Source: CAZTTG01 sp964615935 (GTDB taxonomy: Bacteria; Planctomycetota; UBA1135; GCA-002686595). From it: a DNA stretch of 28,489 nt. The first letter of the stretch is position 1. Each line of letters starts with the position of its first letter. Location: assembly GCA_964615935.1 (NCBI GenBank), contig CAZTTG010000083.1, positions 1 through 28,489 of the forward strand. Direction: 5' to 3'. Below the pieces are notes generated by a model. That model saw nothing but the letters and a program-made list of their open reading frames with translations, did not search any database and was not told the DNA's origin. Below are positions 8,834-17,365 of the stretch, in pieces. Position numbers and translations under genes: made by a program.

Positions 8834-11800
8834 TCAGTCCGGGGGCACGAAGCCCACCTGGGAGCGGCCGTAGTCGAAGAGCAGTCGCTCGCCCCCGAAG
8901 AAGCCGCTGCCGACGAAGCCCAGCGCGTAGGGGTCGGACTCGCCGTCCTCGGCGATGCTGAGCTGGACCGTCGCCGGCGCGTGGCGGCGCCCGCCGATCT
9001 CGAACCAGGCCAGTTCGCGAGGACGCTTCGCGAAGGCCCCGCGCGCGCCGCGCGAGGGGGTGGCGTCCCCCTCGAGGCCGTCCAGGAGGCCGAGTCGCGA
9101 GGCCGCGGAGTGGTGGAAGAGCGCCGTGAGCTCGCCGGCGCCGGTGTCGATGCAGAACCAGCCCTCCCGATCGCCCTCGAAGCGCGCGCGGACGTAGGGC
9201 ACCTGCCAGTGCAGCGCGAGCTCCTGCCAGCGCGCGGCCGGCTCCTCGAAGGCCCGCGGATCGAACAGTCGCACCCTCCCCACCTGCGGATCGACCTCCA
9301 CGATCGCGCGCAGGAAGACGTCCCAGCCGAGGGCGCCCGCGCAGCGCTCCCCGCCGAGCATCCGGTCCGCCATCCCCAGGCTCTCCTGCTCGATGAACAC
9401 CGGATCCTCGATGGTGAGGGGGCCCAGCTCGAGCGCGTGGGCCCGGCGGAAGACGGCGCGCGCGGGCGGGCCGCCGAAGCCGCCGACGAAGGTCTCGCCG
9501 AAGCTCGCCAGCGCCAGCTCGTCGGCGGCGCGCCGGGTCAGGACCGAGCCGCCCAGGCCGCTGTCGAAGAGGAACCAGCCCGGCTCCCGGCCGTCGATGC
9601 GCGGGCGCACGAAGAGGTGTCCGCTCGCGGCGCGCCGCACCTCCAGCTCGGGCGGAGCCCCCGCGTCGAAGCGCTCGTCCCGCGCGGCGCGCGCGGGCGG
9701 CCCGAAGTCGGGTGGCCCGCCCTCCCAGGGGACCGCGTCATCGACCTCGAGGACCATCGGCTCGCCCTGCGCCGGCGCGAAGGTGATCCGGCGGGGCAGC
9801 GGCGGACCGCGCTCCGCCCGCCAGCCCTCGAAGCGCACCGCTCCGCCGCCGAACTCCTCGTCGAAGCGGAATTCCCGCGGGAGGAGACCCGGCTCGTCGA
9901 GGACCAGCGTCCCGCTCAGCAGTCCTCCATCGAGACGCAGGCGCAGCGCCCGCGCGCCGGGCTCGGGCGCTCCGGCCAGCTCGGCCTCGAAGGCGGAGCC
10001 CTCGCGGCACCAGGCGCCGGATACGAGCCCGGCGGAGGCGAGCAGCCGCTCGCGCGCGAGAAGGACGAGGGGGTAGGACGGAGAGCGCCCGTCCACCCGC
10101 CACGCGGTCCGCCCGTCGTAGCCGGTGCTCTCGGGGAAGGGCCCGCGGAGCTCCCGGCGGAAGAGGCCCTCCGGCGAGAGGATCCAGCTGAACTCCGCGG
10201 GCAGGCCGTGCCTGGCGGTTCGACCCGAGAGCCGCACGGTCGCGCCGGCGCCGTCCGCGCCGAGCGCCGCGCGGGCCCTCTGGAGGAGCGCGCTGGCGCT
10301 CCCGCCGCCGCCGTGCTGGGCGGCCAGCCGCCGGGCGAGCTCGCCGAGGGTCGCCTCCAGCTCCGGCCGCTCCGCCAGGTTCAGGGTCTCCCCGGGGTCC
10401 GCGCGCTGGTCGTACAGCTCGCGCGCGCTGAGCTCCCCCGTGGCCCAGCTCCGCCACTCGACGTAGCGGTAGCGCTCGGTCCGGATGCCGTAGCCCATGT
10501 ACTCGACGCCGTCGGGGGCGGTCCAGATGCCTTGGCGGAGGAACTGGCAGAAGACCGCGTCCTTCCCCGGCCGCGCGCGATCCTCTAGCAGCGGAGCGAA
10601 GCTGGTCCCCTCCAGCTCCGCCGGCGCCTCCAGCCCGGCGAGCTCGCACAGCGTGGGGTAGACGTCGACCAGCTCGACCAGCCCCTCGCACGGCCCGCCG
10701 TTCCCCCTCGCGCCGGGCGCGGCGACGATCAGGGGCACCCGGGCGTCGATCTCGTAGTTGGTCATCTTGCACCAGCTCCGGTGCTCGCCCAGCTTCCACC
10801 CGTGATCCCCCCAGAGGACCACGATGGTGTTCTCCGCGAGGCCCAGCCGCTCCAGCTCGTCGAGCAGCCGACCGATCTGGGCGTCCACGTAGCTCACCGA
10901 GGCGTAGTAGCCGTGCCGCAGGCGGCGCATCTCCTCCTCGGGGAGCTCGCTCTGATCGGGGCGCGGGACCTCGCGGAAGTCGCGATAGCCACGCAGCTCC
11001 CGCATGGTGTTGATCGCCATCAGCGGCGCGCCCTCGGTGAGCTCGCGGTGCTCCGGCAGGGGGAGCTGGTCGCGCTGGTACAGGTCCCAGTACCGCTTCG
11101 GCGCGTTGAACGGCAGGTGGGGGCGGTAGTAGCCCACGGCGAGGAAGAAGGGCTCCTGGCCGCCGGAGAGCTCGGCGAGCTTCTCCAGCGCGAGCTCGGT
11201 CTGCACGCCGTCGAAGTAAGCGCTGTCGGGGACGTCGGGCGCCTCCGTGGCGGCGGCCTTCAGGTACCACTCGCCCAGGCGGTCGATGTGGCGCTCCTCT
11301 CGCCCCGCGGCGACGATCTGCTGCTTGCGCTGCTCCAGCCAGGCGAGCTCTTCCTCGCCGGCGTAGACCGCGTCGGGATCGAACGGGAAGCCGTCGGCGT
11401 GGAGCTTGGGCTCGCTCCAGGAGGCCGGGTCGGGGATGGTGTTGTGGTAGATCTTGCCGATGGCGGCGGTGTGGTAGCCGCCCGCCATGAAGCGCTGGGG
11501 CAGGGTCACCGCGTTCGGCGTCGTCTGGCGGAAGTCGGTGCTCAGGTCCCAGACCCTCAGCGTGTCCGGCCGCAGCCCGGTCATCAGGCTCGCCCGGGAG
11601 GGATTGCAGACGGCGGACTGGCAGTAGGCCCGCGTGAAGAGGACGCCGTCCGCAGCGAGGCGGTCGATGTTGGGCGTCCTGACGTGCCGCGCTCCGTAGC
11701 AGCCCAGCTCGGGCCGCAGGTCGTCCACGGCGATGAAGAGCACGTTGGGGCGCTCCGCTCCGGCGGGGCCCGAGGGGGCCGCGCAGGTGGAGAGCGTCGC

Positions 11801-11863
11801 CGCGAGGAGGAGGAGCGGCAGCGCGGGGGTGAGCCTGGCGGCGCGGAGGGGGTGGCTTCTCAT
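8834..11863 (-). CDS. Sulfatase fused to LolA-like and retropepsin-like aspartic protease region
   Basis: This 1009-aa exported protein has a signal peptide with a poor lipobox (LSTC). Residues about 38-515 are a type I sulfatase close to the iduronate-2-sulfatase-like group: RPNVLFIAVDDLRPELGCYG, CNPSR (Cys86-Arg90, the site of formylglycine conversion) followed by ASLMTGLRPDT, GYYRPHLPF, and WGDHGWKLGEHRSW. It would hydrolyse sulfate esters. The sulfatase ends normally near GETLNLAERPEL. About 520-730 resembles LolA-type lipoprotein-sorting folds. Then come two retropepsin-like units: FLFDSGLGGSVL (Asp767) with GALGWDVFL, and FCIDTGAGELTAL (Asp906) with GFVGSGFFG. The second half therefore looks like a complete separate protease-family protein joined in frame. 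It follows the SGNH hydrolase by 24 bases with GGAG upstream of the ATG, so the two form an operon. The domain calls are good; that both halves are active is inference. Confidence 0.88.
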   Translation of the reverse strand: MRSHPLRAARLTPALPLLLLAATLSTCAAPSGPAGAERPNVLFIAVDDLRPELGCYGARHVRTPNIDRLAADGVLFTRAYCQSAVCNPSRASLMTGLRPDTLRVWDLSTDFRQTTPNAVTLPQRFMAGGYHTAAIGKIYHNTIPDPASWSEPKLHADGFPFDPDAVYAGEEELAWLEQRKQQIVAAGREERHIDRLGEWYLKAAATEAPDVPDSAYFDGVQTELALEKLAELSGGQEPFFLAVGYYRPHLPFNAPKRYWDLYQRDQLPLPEHRELTEGAPLMAINTMRELRGYRDFREVPRPDQSELPEEEMRRLRHGYYASVSYVDAQIGRLLDELERLGLAENTIVVLWGDHGWKLGEHRSWCKMTNYEIDARVPLIVAAPGARGNGGPCEGLVELVDVYPTLCELAGLEAPAELEGTSFAPLLEDRARPGKDAVFCQFLRQGIWTAPDGVEYMGYGIRTERYRYVEWRSWATGELSARELYDQRADPGETLNLAERPELEATLGELARRLAAQHGGGGSASALLQRARAALGADGAGATVRLSGRTARHGLPAEFSWILSPEGLFRRELRGPFPESTGYDGRTAWRVDGRSPSYPLVLLARERLLASAGLVSGAWCREGSAFEAELAGAPEPGARALRLRLDGGLLSGTLVLDEPGLLPREFRFDEEFGGGAVRFEGWRAERGPPLPRRITFAPAQGEPMVLEVDDAVPWEGGPPDFGPPARAARDERFDAGAPPELEVRRAASGHLFVRPRIDGREPGWFLFDSGLGGSVLTRRAADELALASFGETFVGGFGGPPARAVFRRAHALELGPLTIEDPVFIEQESLGMADRMLGGERCAGALGWDVFLRAIVEVDPQVGRVRLFDPRAFEEPAARWQELALHWQVPYVRARFEGDREGWFCIDTGAGELTALFHHSAASRLGLLDGLEGDATPSRGARGAFAKRPRELAWFEIGGRRHAPATVQLSIAEDGESDPYALGFVGSGFFGGERLLFDYGRSQVGFVPPD

Positions 11864-11887
11864 GGCGGGGAGCTCCGGGGTCGCCTC

Positions 11888-12847
11888 TCAGTCCGCCTCG
11901 GGGTCCGGCACCAGCCCGGCCTCGATCAGGAAGGCCTCGATCGGGCCGGCCGCCAGGGCGTTGCCGGCGGAGTTGGGGTGGGCGTTGGTGGCCGAGACCC
12001 ACAGCGAGTGCTCGTCCCGGCCCAGGAAGGCCGGCAGCAGGTTCAGGACCGGGATCCCGAGCTCCTCGCAGGTGTCGGCCACGAGCTGGTAGACGTCGGC
12101 CAGCTCGTGGCCCTCGTGCAGCCGCACCAGCATGGGGAAGATCACCACGCCCAGCGGGAGGCCGCGCTCCCGGGCCAGGTCGCGCAGCTCGATCAGGGCC
12201 TCGCGGCTCTCGCGCCACTGCTCCTGCTGCTCGTCGTCGAAGAAGGAGGCGCGGTAGCTCTCGATGGTGCGGCGCGACACCGAGCGCTTGCGCCGCTGCC
12301 AGTCCACCCAGTCGTAGACCCGCGACAGGCGGTTCAGCCGCCCCTCGCGCCGGTAGATCTCCTCGTGCATGCGCTGGACGATCAGCGGATTGCTGTCCAG
12401 GCCGGTCGCGTCGTTCACGAAGAACACCACGAAGACCGCGTCGGGCTGATAGGGGAGCCCCGTGCGCCGGAAGGCCTCCAGCTCGTCGCGCGTGTCCCAG
12501 TTGGGCTGGGCCAGGTTCAGGATCTCGTAGCGCCGCCGCCCTCCGGCTCGCTGGTTGAGGGAGCGCTCGACGCGCTTCACGAAGAGGTCCTCCAGCGGAA
12601 CGCGCATCCCCGCGGTGAAGGAGTCGCCCAGCGCGATGGTCCGCCAGGTGCCCTCCGGCTTCTTCCGCTTCCAGTCGCGGTCGTGGTAGCGCAACTTGTT
12701 CAGGTCGGCCGGAGTCGCCCGCGCCACCTCGCTCTCGTCGGGCACGGGGGGCCGGATGCCGGCGATCCGGAAGCCGGCCTCGGCCAGGAGCGGGGCGAGG
12801 ACGACGCCGATCGCGAGGGCCAGGGGACGGCGGCGGGTGGAGCGCAC
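11888..12847 (-). CDS. SGNH/GDSL-family hydrolase, membrane-anchored
   Basis: This 319-aa protein has an N-terminal signal or anchor (basic start, then LALAIGVVLAPLLAEAG) and an SGNH fold. The nucleophile Ser76 is in ALGDSFTAG, an Asn block is in VVFFVNDATG, and the C-terminal block is NAHPNSAGN with His290. The residue normally Asp two positions before that His is Asn288, so the triad may work as a dyad or be weakened. Typical activity is ester or acetyl-ester hydrolysis on carbohydrates or lipids; the substrate cannot be told. I chose GTG 12847 because the signal sequence begins there and a -10-like TACCAT lies six bases upstream with no Shine-Dalgarno sequence. Longer in-frame reading upstream runs into the divergent sulfatase gene and is not credible. 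The sulfatase-protease gene follows in the same operon. Confidence 0.87.
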   Translation of the reverse strand: MRSTRRRPLALAIGVVLAPLLAEAGFRIAGIRPPVPDESEVARATPADLNKLRYHDRDWKRKKPEGTWRTIALGDSFTAGMRVPLEDLFVKRVERSLNQRAGGRRRYEILNLAQPNWDTRDELEAFRRTGLPYQPDAVFVVFFVNDATGLDSNPLIVQRMHEEIYRREGRLNRLSRVYDWVDWQRRKRSVSRRTIESYRASFFDDEQQEQWRESREALIELRDLARERGLPLGVVIFPMLVRLHEGHELADVYQLVADTCEELGIPVLNLLPAFLGRDEHSLWVSATNAHPNSAGNALAAGPIEAFLIEAGLVPDPEAD

Positions 12848-12958
12848 GGCGGGATGGTACCCCGATGCGGTTGTGGGGTTGCGATCCCTTGCGGATTGGC
12901 GCAGGCGGTCGTAGGTTTGAATTGCGTGCGGCCCGGTGGGCCGCCGCACGAAACGGAC
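12848..12958. promoter_or_regulatory. Divergent promoter region with leader hairpin
   Basis: These 111 bases separate the SGNH hydrolase (-) from the LamG sulfatase (+). For the hydrolase, TACCAT on the - strand ends six bases before its GTG. For the sulfatase, TTGCGG (12889-12894) and TAGGTT (12912-12917) are spaced 17 bases apart, each matching half of the -35/-10 consensus. Downstream of that box, GCGGCCC (12928-12934) and GGGCCGC (12938-12944) form a perfect seven-pair stem with a GGT loop in the sulfatase leader, 14 bases before the ATG. Confidence 0.4.
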
Positions 12959-14884
12959 ATGATCGCGTACCGCGAACACCGCCGGAACGCTGGCAGGCTT
13001 CCGGCTCTGATCGCGCTCGGGCTGGCACTCGCCGGAGGTCCCTCCTCGGCGCAGAGCCTCCCCGCGCGCGACGCGCCCAACGTCCTGCTCATCCTGCTGG
13101 ACGACGTGGACTGGGGCGACCTGCGGCCCTACAACGCGGCCTCGGAGATCGTGGCTCCCAGCGTCGATCGGCTGGCCTCCGAGGGGATGCGCTTCTCCCA
13201 GCACTACTCCAACGGGGCCTTCTGCACGCCGACCCGGATGGCGCTCCTGACCGGCCACTACCCGAGCCGCTACGGCCTGCGGCGGGCGCTGGGCCAGCAG
13301 AGCCACCGCGGCATCCCCGGGGACGTCCTGACCCTGCCCGAGGCGCTGCGGCGCGCGGGCTATCGAACCGGGCACGTCGGGAAGTGGCACGTCGGTTCGG
13401 AGAAGGCGGAGTTCCTGCCGAACCAGCGCGGCTTCGAGCACAGCGTGCGGCTGGTGGACGCGTTCTCGGTGTCGAACTACTCCCGCTTCCTGCTCAGCTT
13501 CGACGGCGCCGCCCCGGTGCTCTTCGACCAGGGGGAGCACCTGACCGAGGTCCTGACCGACCACGCCCTGCGCTTCCTCGAGCACGACGCGGGTGACCGG
13601 CCCTTCTTCCTCAACCTGTGGTACTTCGCGGCCCACGAGCCGCTGGATCCGCCGGCCGGCTTCGACTACGCCCGCTACGGCTACGACCCGAGCACCGAGC
13701 GCGGCCGCTTCGCCGCCCTGGTCACCAACGTCGACCTGCAGATCGGTCGGCTACTGGCGAAGCTGGACGAGCTGGACCTCGCGCGCGACACGCTGGTCCT
13801 CTTCACGAGCGACAACGGCGGGAGCGAGGACATCCACCTGGGGATCCCCGGTCGCCTCCTGCGGGGCGGCAAGAGCCGGATCCTGGAGGGCGGGATCCGC
13901 ACGCCCCTGATCGTGCGGTGGCCGGCGGCGGTCCCGGCGGGGATGGCCAACGACACCCCGGTCGCGAGCATGGACGCCTTCCCCACCCTGGCCGCCGTGG
14001 CGGGGGCGGACGGCTTCGATCCCTTCCTGGGGGGCCGCAGCTACCGGGACGTCCTCGAGAGCGGCCTGGGTCGCTCGCGGGGGCAGCCGCTCTTCTGGGA
14101 GACGCGGCGCAAGGCCCTCTACTTCCACGAGTCCCAGGGTCGTTACGTCGACTACGCGGTGCGCCTTCGGAACTGGAAGCTGGTCTGCCACCTGGGCTAC
14201 ATCGGCCTCCACGACATCGATCGCGACATCGGCGAGAGCATCAATCGGGCCCTCGAGAGGCCCGAGGTCGTTCACGAGCTGCAGGGGCACTACCAGCGCT
14301 GGCGGTGGGAGGTGGGGACCATCCCCTACCGCGACTCCCTCTCCCTGTCGGGCAGCGCGGTCGAGCGGCAGGGGATCTTGTTCTTCGATGCCGCCGGGGG
14401 CGCGGCCCGCATCGCGCCCAGCGCGCGCTTCGACTTCCACAACGGCGACTTCAGCCTGATCACGCGCGTCCGACCGCGCGCGCTGAGCGGCGAGCGCGTG
14501 ATCGCCCAGAAGCAGGGGAGCTGGCGCCTCGGGCTGTCCGACGACGAGGTCTTCCTGGAGGTGCGCTCGACCGACGGCCCCCGCCTGAGGCTGCACGCCG
14601 GTCCCCTGCCGCCCGATCGCGAGGTCCACCTCGCCTTCGCCGCCAAGAGCTGGGGGGTGAGCCCCACCACCTTCGCGCTCTTCGTCGACGGCCTTCGAGC
14701 GGACCTCCTGACCGCCGGAGTCGAGTCGGTGCAGCCCAGCGACCACCCGATCCTGATCGGCAACGACGAGCTCGGGGGCCGCCCCTTCCGGGGCACGATC
14801 TGGCTGCCGGTGCTCTCGTCCATCTCGCTCACCGACGGGGAGATCGCGAACCACTTCCGCTGCGGCAGCCCCGGCGGGGGCTGA
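12959..14884 (+). CDS. Secreted sulfatase with C-terminal LamG-like domain
   Basis: This 641-aa protein has a signal peptide (cleavage after about residue 32, near SSAQS) and a type I sulfatase domain (about 38-440). Visible motifs are APNVLLILLDDVDWGD, CTPTR (Cys89-Arg93, formylglycine site) followed by MALLTGHYPSRYG, GKWHVG and LFTSDNGG. The C-terminal 160 residues look like a concanavalin A/LamG-like jelly roll: FDFHNGDFSLITRVRP, then WRLGLSDDEVFLEV and HPILIGNDELGG. That domain usually binds glycans, so a sulfated polysaccharide is a reasonable substrate guess. ATG 12959 starts the signal peptide; the long open frame upstream (from 10781) is antisense to other genes and is not real. The Shine-Dalgarno sequence is weak. 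It converges on the lipase with only six bases between stops. The sulfatase-maturing enzyme is not in this window. Confidence 0.9.
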   Translation: MIAYREHRRNAGRLPALIALGLALAGGPSSAQSLPARDAPNVLLILLDDVDWGDLRPYNAASEIVAPSVDRLASEGMRFSQHYSNGAFCTPTRMALLTGHYPSRYGLRRALGQQSHRGIPGDVLTLPEALRRAGYRTGHVGKWHVGSEKAEFLPNQRGFEHSVRLVDAFSVSNYSRFLLSFDGAAPVLFDQGEHLTEVLTDHALRFLEHDAGDRPFFLNLWYFAAHEPLDPPAGFDYARYGYDPSTERGRFAALVTNVDLQIGRLLAKLDELDLARDTLVLFTSDNGGSEDIHLGIPGRLLRGGKSRILEGGIRTPLIVRWPAAVPAGMANDTPVASMDAFPTLAAVAGADGFDPFLGGRSYRDVLESGLGRSRGQPLFWETRRKALYFHESQGRYVDYAVRLRNWKLVCHLGYIGLHDIDRDIGESINRALERPEVVHELQGHYQRWRWEVGTIPYRDSLSLSGSAVERQGILFFDAAGGAARIAPSARFDFHNGDFSLITRVRPRALSGERVIAQKQGSWRLGLSDDEVFLEVRSTDGPRLRLHAGPLPPDREVHLAFAAKSWGVSPTTFALFVDGLRADLLTAGVESVQPSDHPILIGNDELGGRPFRGTIWLPVLSSISLTDGEIANHFRCGSPGGG

Positions 14885-14890
14885 GGGCCG

Positions 14891-16030
14891 TCAGCGCGGC
14901 CCGCTCTCCCCGAAGGAGCCCGTGTCGAGGTAGCGGATGGCGGCCTCGATGACCTCGGGCTTGCGCATGAGGAATGAGTGGAGGCCGTCCACCAGCAGGA
15001 AGTCCTCGGCGCCCTCGAGGCGTGCCTCCTCGACCGCCACCACGCCGTCGTCGTCCCCCTCCAGCAGGGGATTCCAGCCGCGGCCGTCGCCGCGCCCGCC
15101 GGCGATGATGCCGAAGCGGCAGGCGGGGAGCGGCACCGCGCGCGCCTCCTCCAGGGCCACTCCCCGCCCCGAGGGGCCGGCGATCGCCCGGAAGGGCATG
15201 AAGTCCTCCAGCGCCGAGGCCAGGGAGGACCCGCGACTGGGGGGCGCGAGCATCAGCAGCCGGTGCACCTCGATGCGCTCCTTCCAGGGCGCCTCGCGCG
15301 AGAGGGCCTCGCGCGCCACCAGCCCGCCCAGGCTGTGGGTGACGAAGGAGACGCGGGCCACGCCCTCCAGCGAGTCGAGCAGCTCCACCAGGCCGTCGGC
15401 GTGCTCGGCGATCGATCGCCGCGTGCTGGGGTAGCCGATCCCGGTGGCGTCGTAGCCGGCCTCGGGCAGGGCGTCGCGGAGGCGATCGAAGGAGGAGCGC
15501 GTGCGGCCCAGGCCGTGGAGCAGGATCACAAGGTGCTCGCTCTCCAGCTCGATCGCCTCGTCCAGGCGGAAGCGTTCGAAGGCAGCGCGGCAGGCCTCGC
15601 GCGTTCCCCAGGCGCGGCGGCGGTCCTCGGGATCGAGCAGCCGAAAGTGACCCGTGAAGACGTTCTCCTGGATGCGCCAGTCGGCGAACCAGAAGACGTC
15701 GCCCCAGAACTGCTTCCCGCCGAGGGTGCCGAACTCCAGGTTGAAGCGGCCGCCGCCGTGGGCCGCCTCCAGGCGGGAGACCAGCTCGCGCTCGCACTCC
15801 GGGAGGCTGCCGATGGCCAGCACCTCGGGGGGCTCGGCGGTTGAGACCAGGCGATAGAGGTCGCGCTCGCGGTCCCACTCGACAGCGTGGCCGAGGACGG
15901 GGGGGCGCAGGGGCTCGAAGGAGGCGGATTCCATGGGCGGGAGGAAGGTGGGGGGAGGCGAGGGCTCATCGGGCCTGCGGCAGGCCGGGGCCAGGCCGAG
16001 GAGGAGCAGGAGGGGGGCGGAGCGGATCAC
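14891..16030 (-). CDS. Alpha/beta-hydrolase (lipase-like) lipoprotein
   Basis: This 379-aa protein has a lipoprotein signal (MIRSAPLLLLLGLAPAC, lipobox LAPAC) that would tether it to a membrane. About 60-165 is a region I do not recognise, with the aromatic stretch GDVFWFADW. About 170-365 is an alpha/beta-hydrolase: oxyanion region ILLHGLGR, nucleophile Ser233 in VTHSLGG (Thr where many have Gly), an acidic cluster Asp326-328 in GDDDGVV, and His351 in GLHSFLM. This fits a triacylglycerol lipase or esterase. The GTG start overlaps the stop of the upstream ExbD-like gene as GTGA (16027-16030), which fixes the start and indicates translational coupling. It converges on the sulfatase with a six-base gap and no visible terminator. 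Confidence 0.86.
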   Translation of the reverse strand: MIRSAPLLLLLGLAPACRRPDEPSPPPTFLPPMESASFEPLRPPVLGHAVEWDRERDLYRLVSTAEPPEVLAIGSLPECERELVSRLEAAHGGGRFNLEFGTLGGKQFWGDVFWFADWRIQENVFTGHFRLLDPEDRRRAWGTREACRAAFERFRLDEAIELESEHLVILLHGLGRTRSSFDRLRDALPEAGYDATGIGYPSTRRSIAEHADGLVELLDSLEGVARVSFVTHSLGGLVAREALSREAPWKERIEVHRLLMLAPPSRGSSLASALEDFMPFRAIAGPSGRGVALEEARAVPLPACRFGIIAGGRGDGRGWNPLLEGDDDGVVAVEEARLEGAEDFLLVDGLHSFLMRKPEVIEAAIRYLDTGSFGESGPR

Positions 16031-17358
16031 GGTTGGGGCGATGGGATCAAAAGGCCGCTGAAGTACCGCTCGTCGGTGAGGCCATCGAGCAGCTTCAAGC
16101 CATCGGCGAGGGTGGCGCCCGGTCCGGCCGACAGGGCCAGATCGGGCTCGGGGCCGAAGTCCTCCAGCACCCATTCCCTGAGCTCCGCGGCGTCGTGGGC
16201 GACCCGATCGCCCAGAGCGTACTCCAGCTCGCCAGGATCGCCCTCGCTCGCGGCGCGGATCTCGATCGAGGCATGCGGAGGGAGCTCCGCCATCCCGGTG
16301 GGCGTGGGGAGGTTCAAGCTCACCGCCATCCGGTAACCAGGCGCCCAGTCCAGCTCGTTTCGTGTCCCCAGCTTGATCCTCCAGATCCCCGCCTCCCTGC
16401 AGGCGGACAGGATCTCGAGAACGCGCACGAGGGGTGCCGCCTCGTCGGCCTGGATCAGGATGGGGTCGTCGGGCACCGGGGGGGAGCTCGGCGAATCGCG
16501 ATACAGGGGCCGGGTCTGCATCCCTGCGGCGGCCTCGCGGAGGAAGACGAGCAGGCGGACGTCGTCCGGCGGAGCATCGCTCCGGATGAGCGGGCCCTCC
16601 TCGGTGCCGACCCCCCCGTCGGCAAAGAGGAGCAGAACGGGCAGGGCCGCATCCGGATCATACCGGGCCTCATGAGCCAGGATCGACCGTGGGAGCGTGA
16701 TCCGATTCGCGAGCTCCGGAGGAGTGACGACCGGCCGCCAGATGCACTCGTAGAGCGTCCAGCCAAAGCAGGGGGGGATCACTACGGCGCACAGTGCGAA
16801 GACGCGGCCTCGGTCCTTCTTGCGACGGGTGAGGAGCACACTCAGCGCGCCGAGGCCGCAGATCACGGACAGGGCTCCCGGAACGATGGCCGGCAGCATA
16901 GCGTGGGGTGTGTCCACGAAAGGAACCGGATGAGCGTACGCGTACCACCCGTACGAGCGGGAATCGCCCGCCCATAGCGAATCCACGAAGTGGTTCTGCC
17001 CCCATGCGGCCACGTAGGCGAAGGCCGCGGTGAAGGTCAGGGCGATGATCGCCAGCGGATGGAAGCGGCCCTCCCGTCGCCCGGTCGCAGCCGCGACGAT
17101 GGCCCCGACGACCAGGATGGCGATCGCATTGGCGCTCGATCCCCTCGGGAACGATCCCATCGGGATGCCGTATCCCAGGGCGACGAACCACGCGAGGAGG
17201 GTGGAGGCGGCGAGCAACAGGTAGAGCCGGATCTTCAGACCAGCCGCCCTACCCGGGATGGCTCGCGCCAGCCGGTAGACGAGCAGGACCAGGGTCCCCA
17301 GCACGCCGGCGAGGATTGCGTAGAGGACCCCGATGACCAACCACCAGGCCCAGTGCAC
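16027..17358 (-). CDS. Polytopic membrane protein with ExbD/TolR-like C-terminal domain
   Basis: This 443-aa protein has about six membrane helices in its first 205 residues: near 5-28, 45-64, 75-93, 100-118, 150-175 and 184-203. The soluble C-terminus resembles the periplasmic domain of ExbD/TolR: NRITLPRS, LPVLLLFADGGVG, and DPILIQADEAAPLVRVLEIL followed by AGIWRIKLGT. Ordinary ExbD is about 140 aa with one helix and works with ExbB; no ExbB is seen here, so this would be a rearranged relative. The similarity is by eye and only moderate. The GTG at 17358 has no Shine-Dalgarno sequence, and TATACT (- strand, 17366-17371) lies seven bases upstream, suggesting a leaderless mRNA. The lipase gene overlaps its stop as GTGA, so both probably act together at the envelope. 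Function is not known. Confidence 0.7.
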   Translation of the reverse strand: MHWAWWLVIGVLYAILAGVLGTLVLLVYRLARAIPGRAAGLKIRLYLLLAASTLLAWFVALGYGIPMGSFPRGSSANAIAILVVGAIVAAATGRREGRFHPLAIIALTFTAAFAYVAAWGQNHFVDSLWAGDSRSYGWYAYAHPVPFVDTPHAMLPAIVPGALSVICGLGALSVLLTRRKKDRGRVFALCAVVIPPCFGWTLYECIWRPVVTPPELANRITLPRSILAHEARYDPDAALPVLLLFADGGVGTEEGPLIRSDAPPDDVRLLVFLREAAAGMQTRPLYRDSPSSPPVPDDPILIQADEAAPLVRVLEILSACREAGIWRIKLGTRNELDWAPGYRMAVSLNLPTPTGMAELPPHASIEIRAASEGDPGELEYALGDRVAHDAAELREWVLEDFGPEPDLALSAGPGATLADGLKLLDGLTDERYFSGLLIPSPQP

Positions 17359-17365
17359 GGGTCCG

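Noticed and set aside
10781..12958. Long + strand open frame joined upstream of the LamG sulfatase
   Set aside because: It lies antisense to the SGNH hydrolase and the sulfatase-protease, has Arg/Gly/Ala/Val-rich composition with no motif, and the sulfatase signal peptide starts at 12959.
12848..13636. Upstream extension of the SGNH hydrolase to a 582-aa protein
   Set aside because: The extension is antisense to the divergent sulfatase; a signal sequence starts at GTG 12847 with a -10 box just before it.
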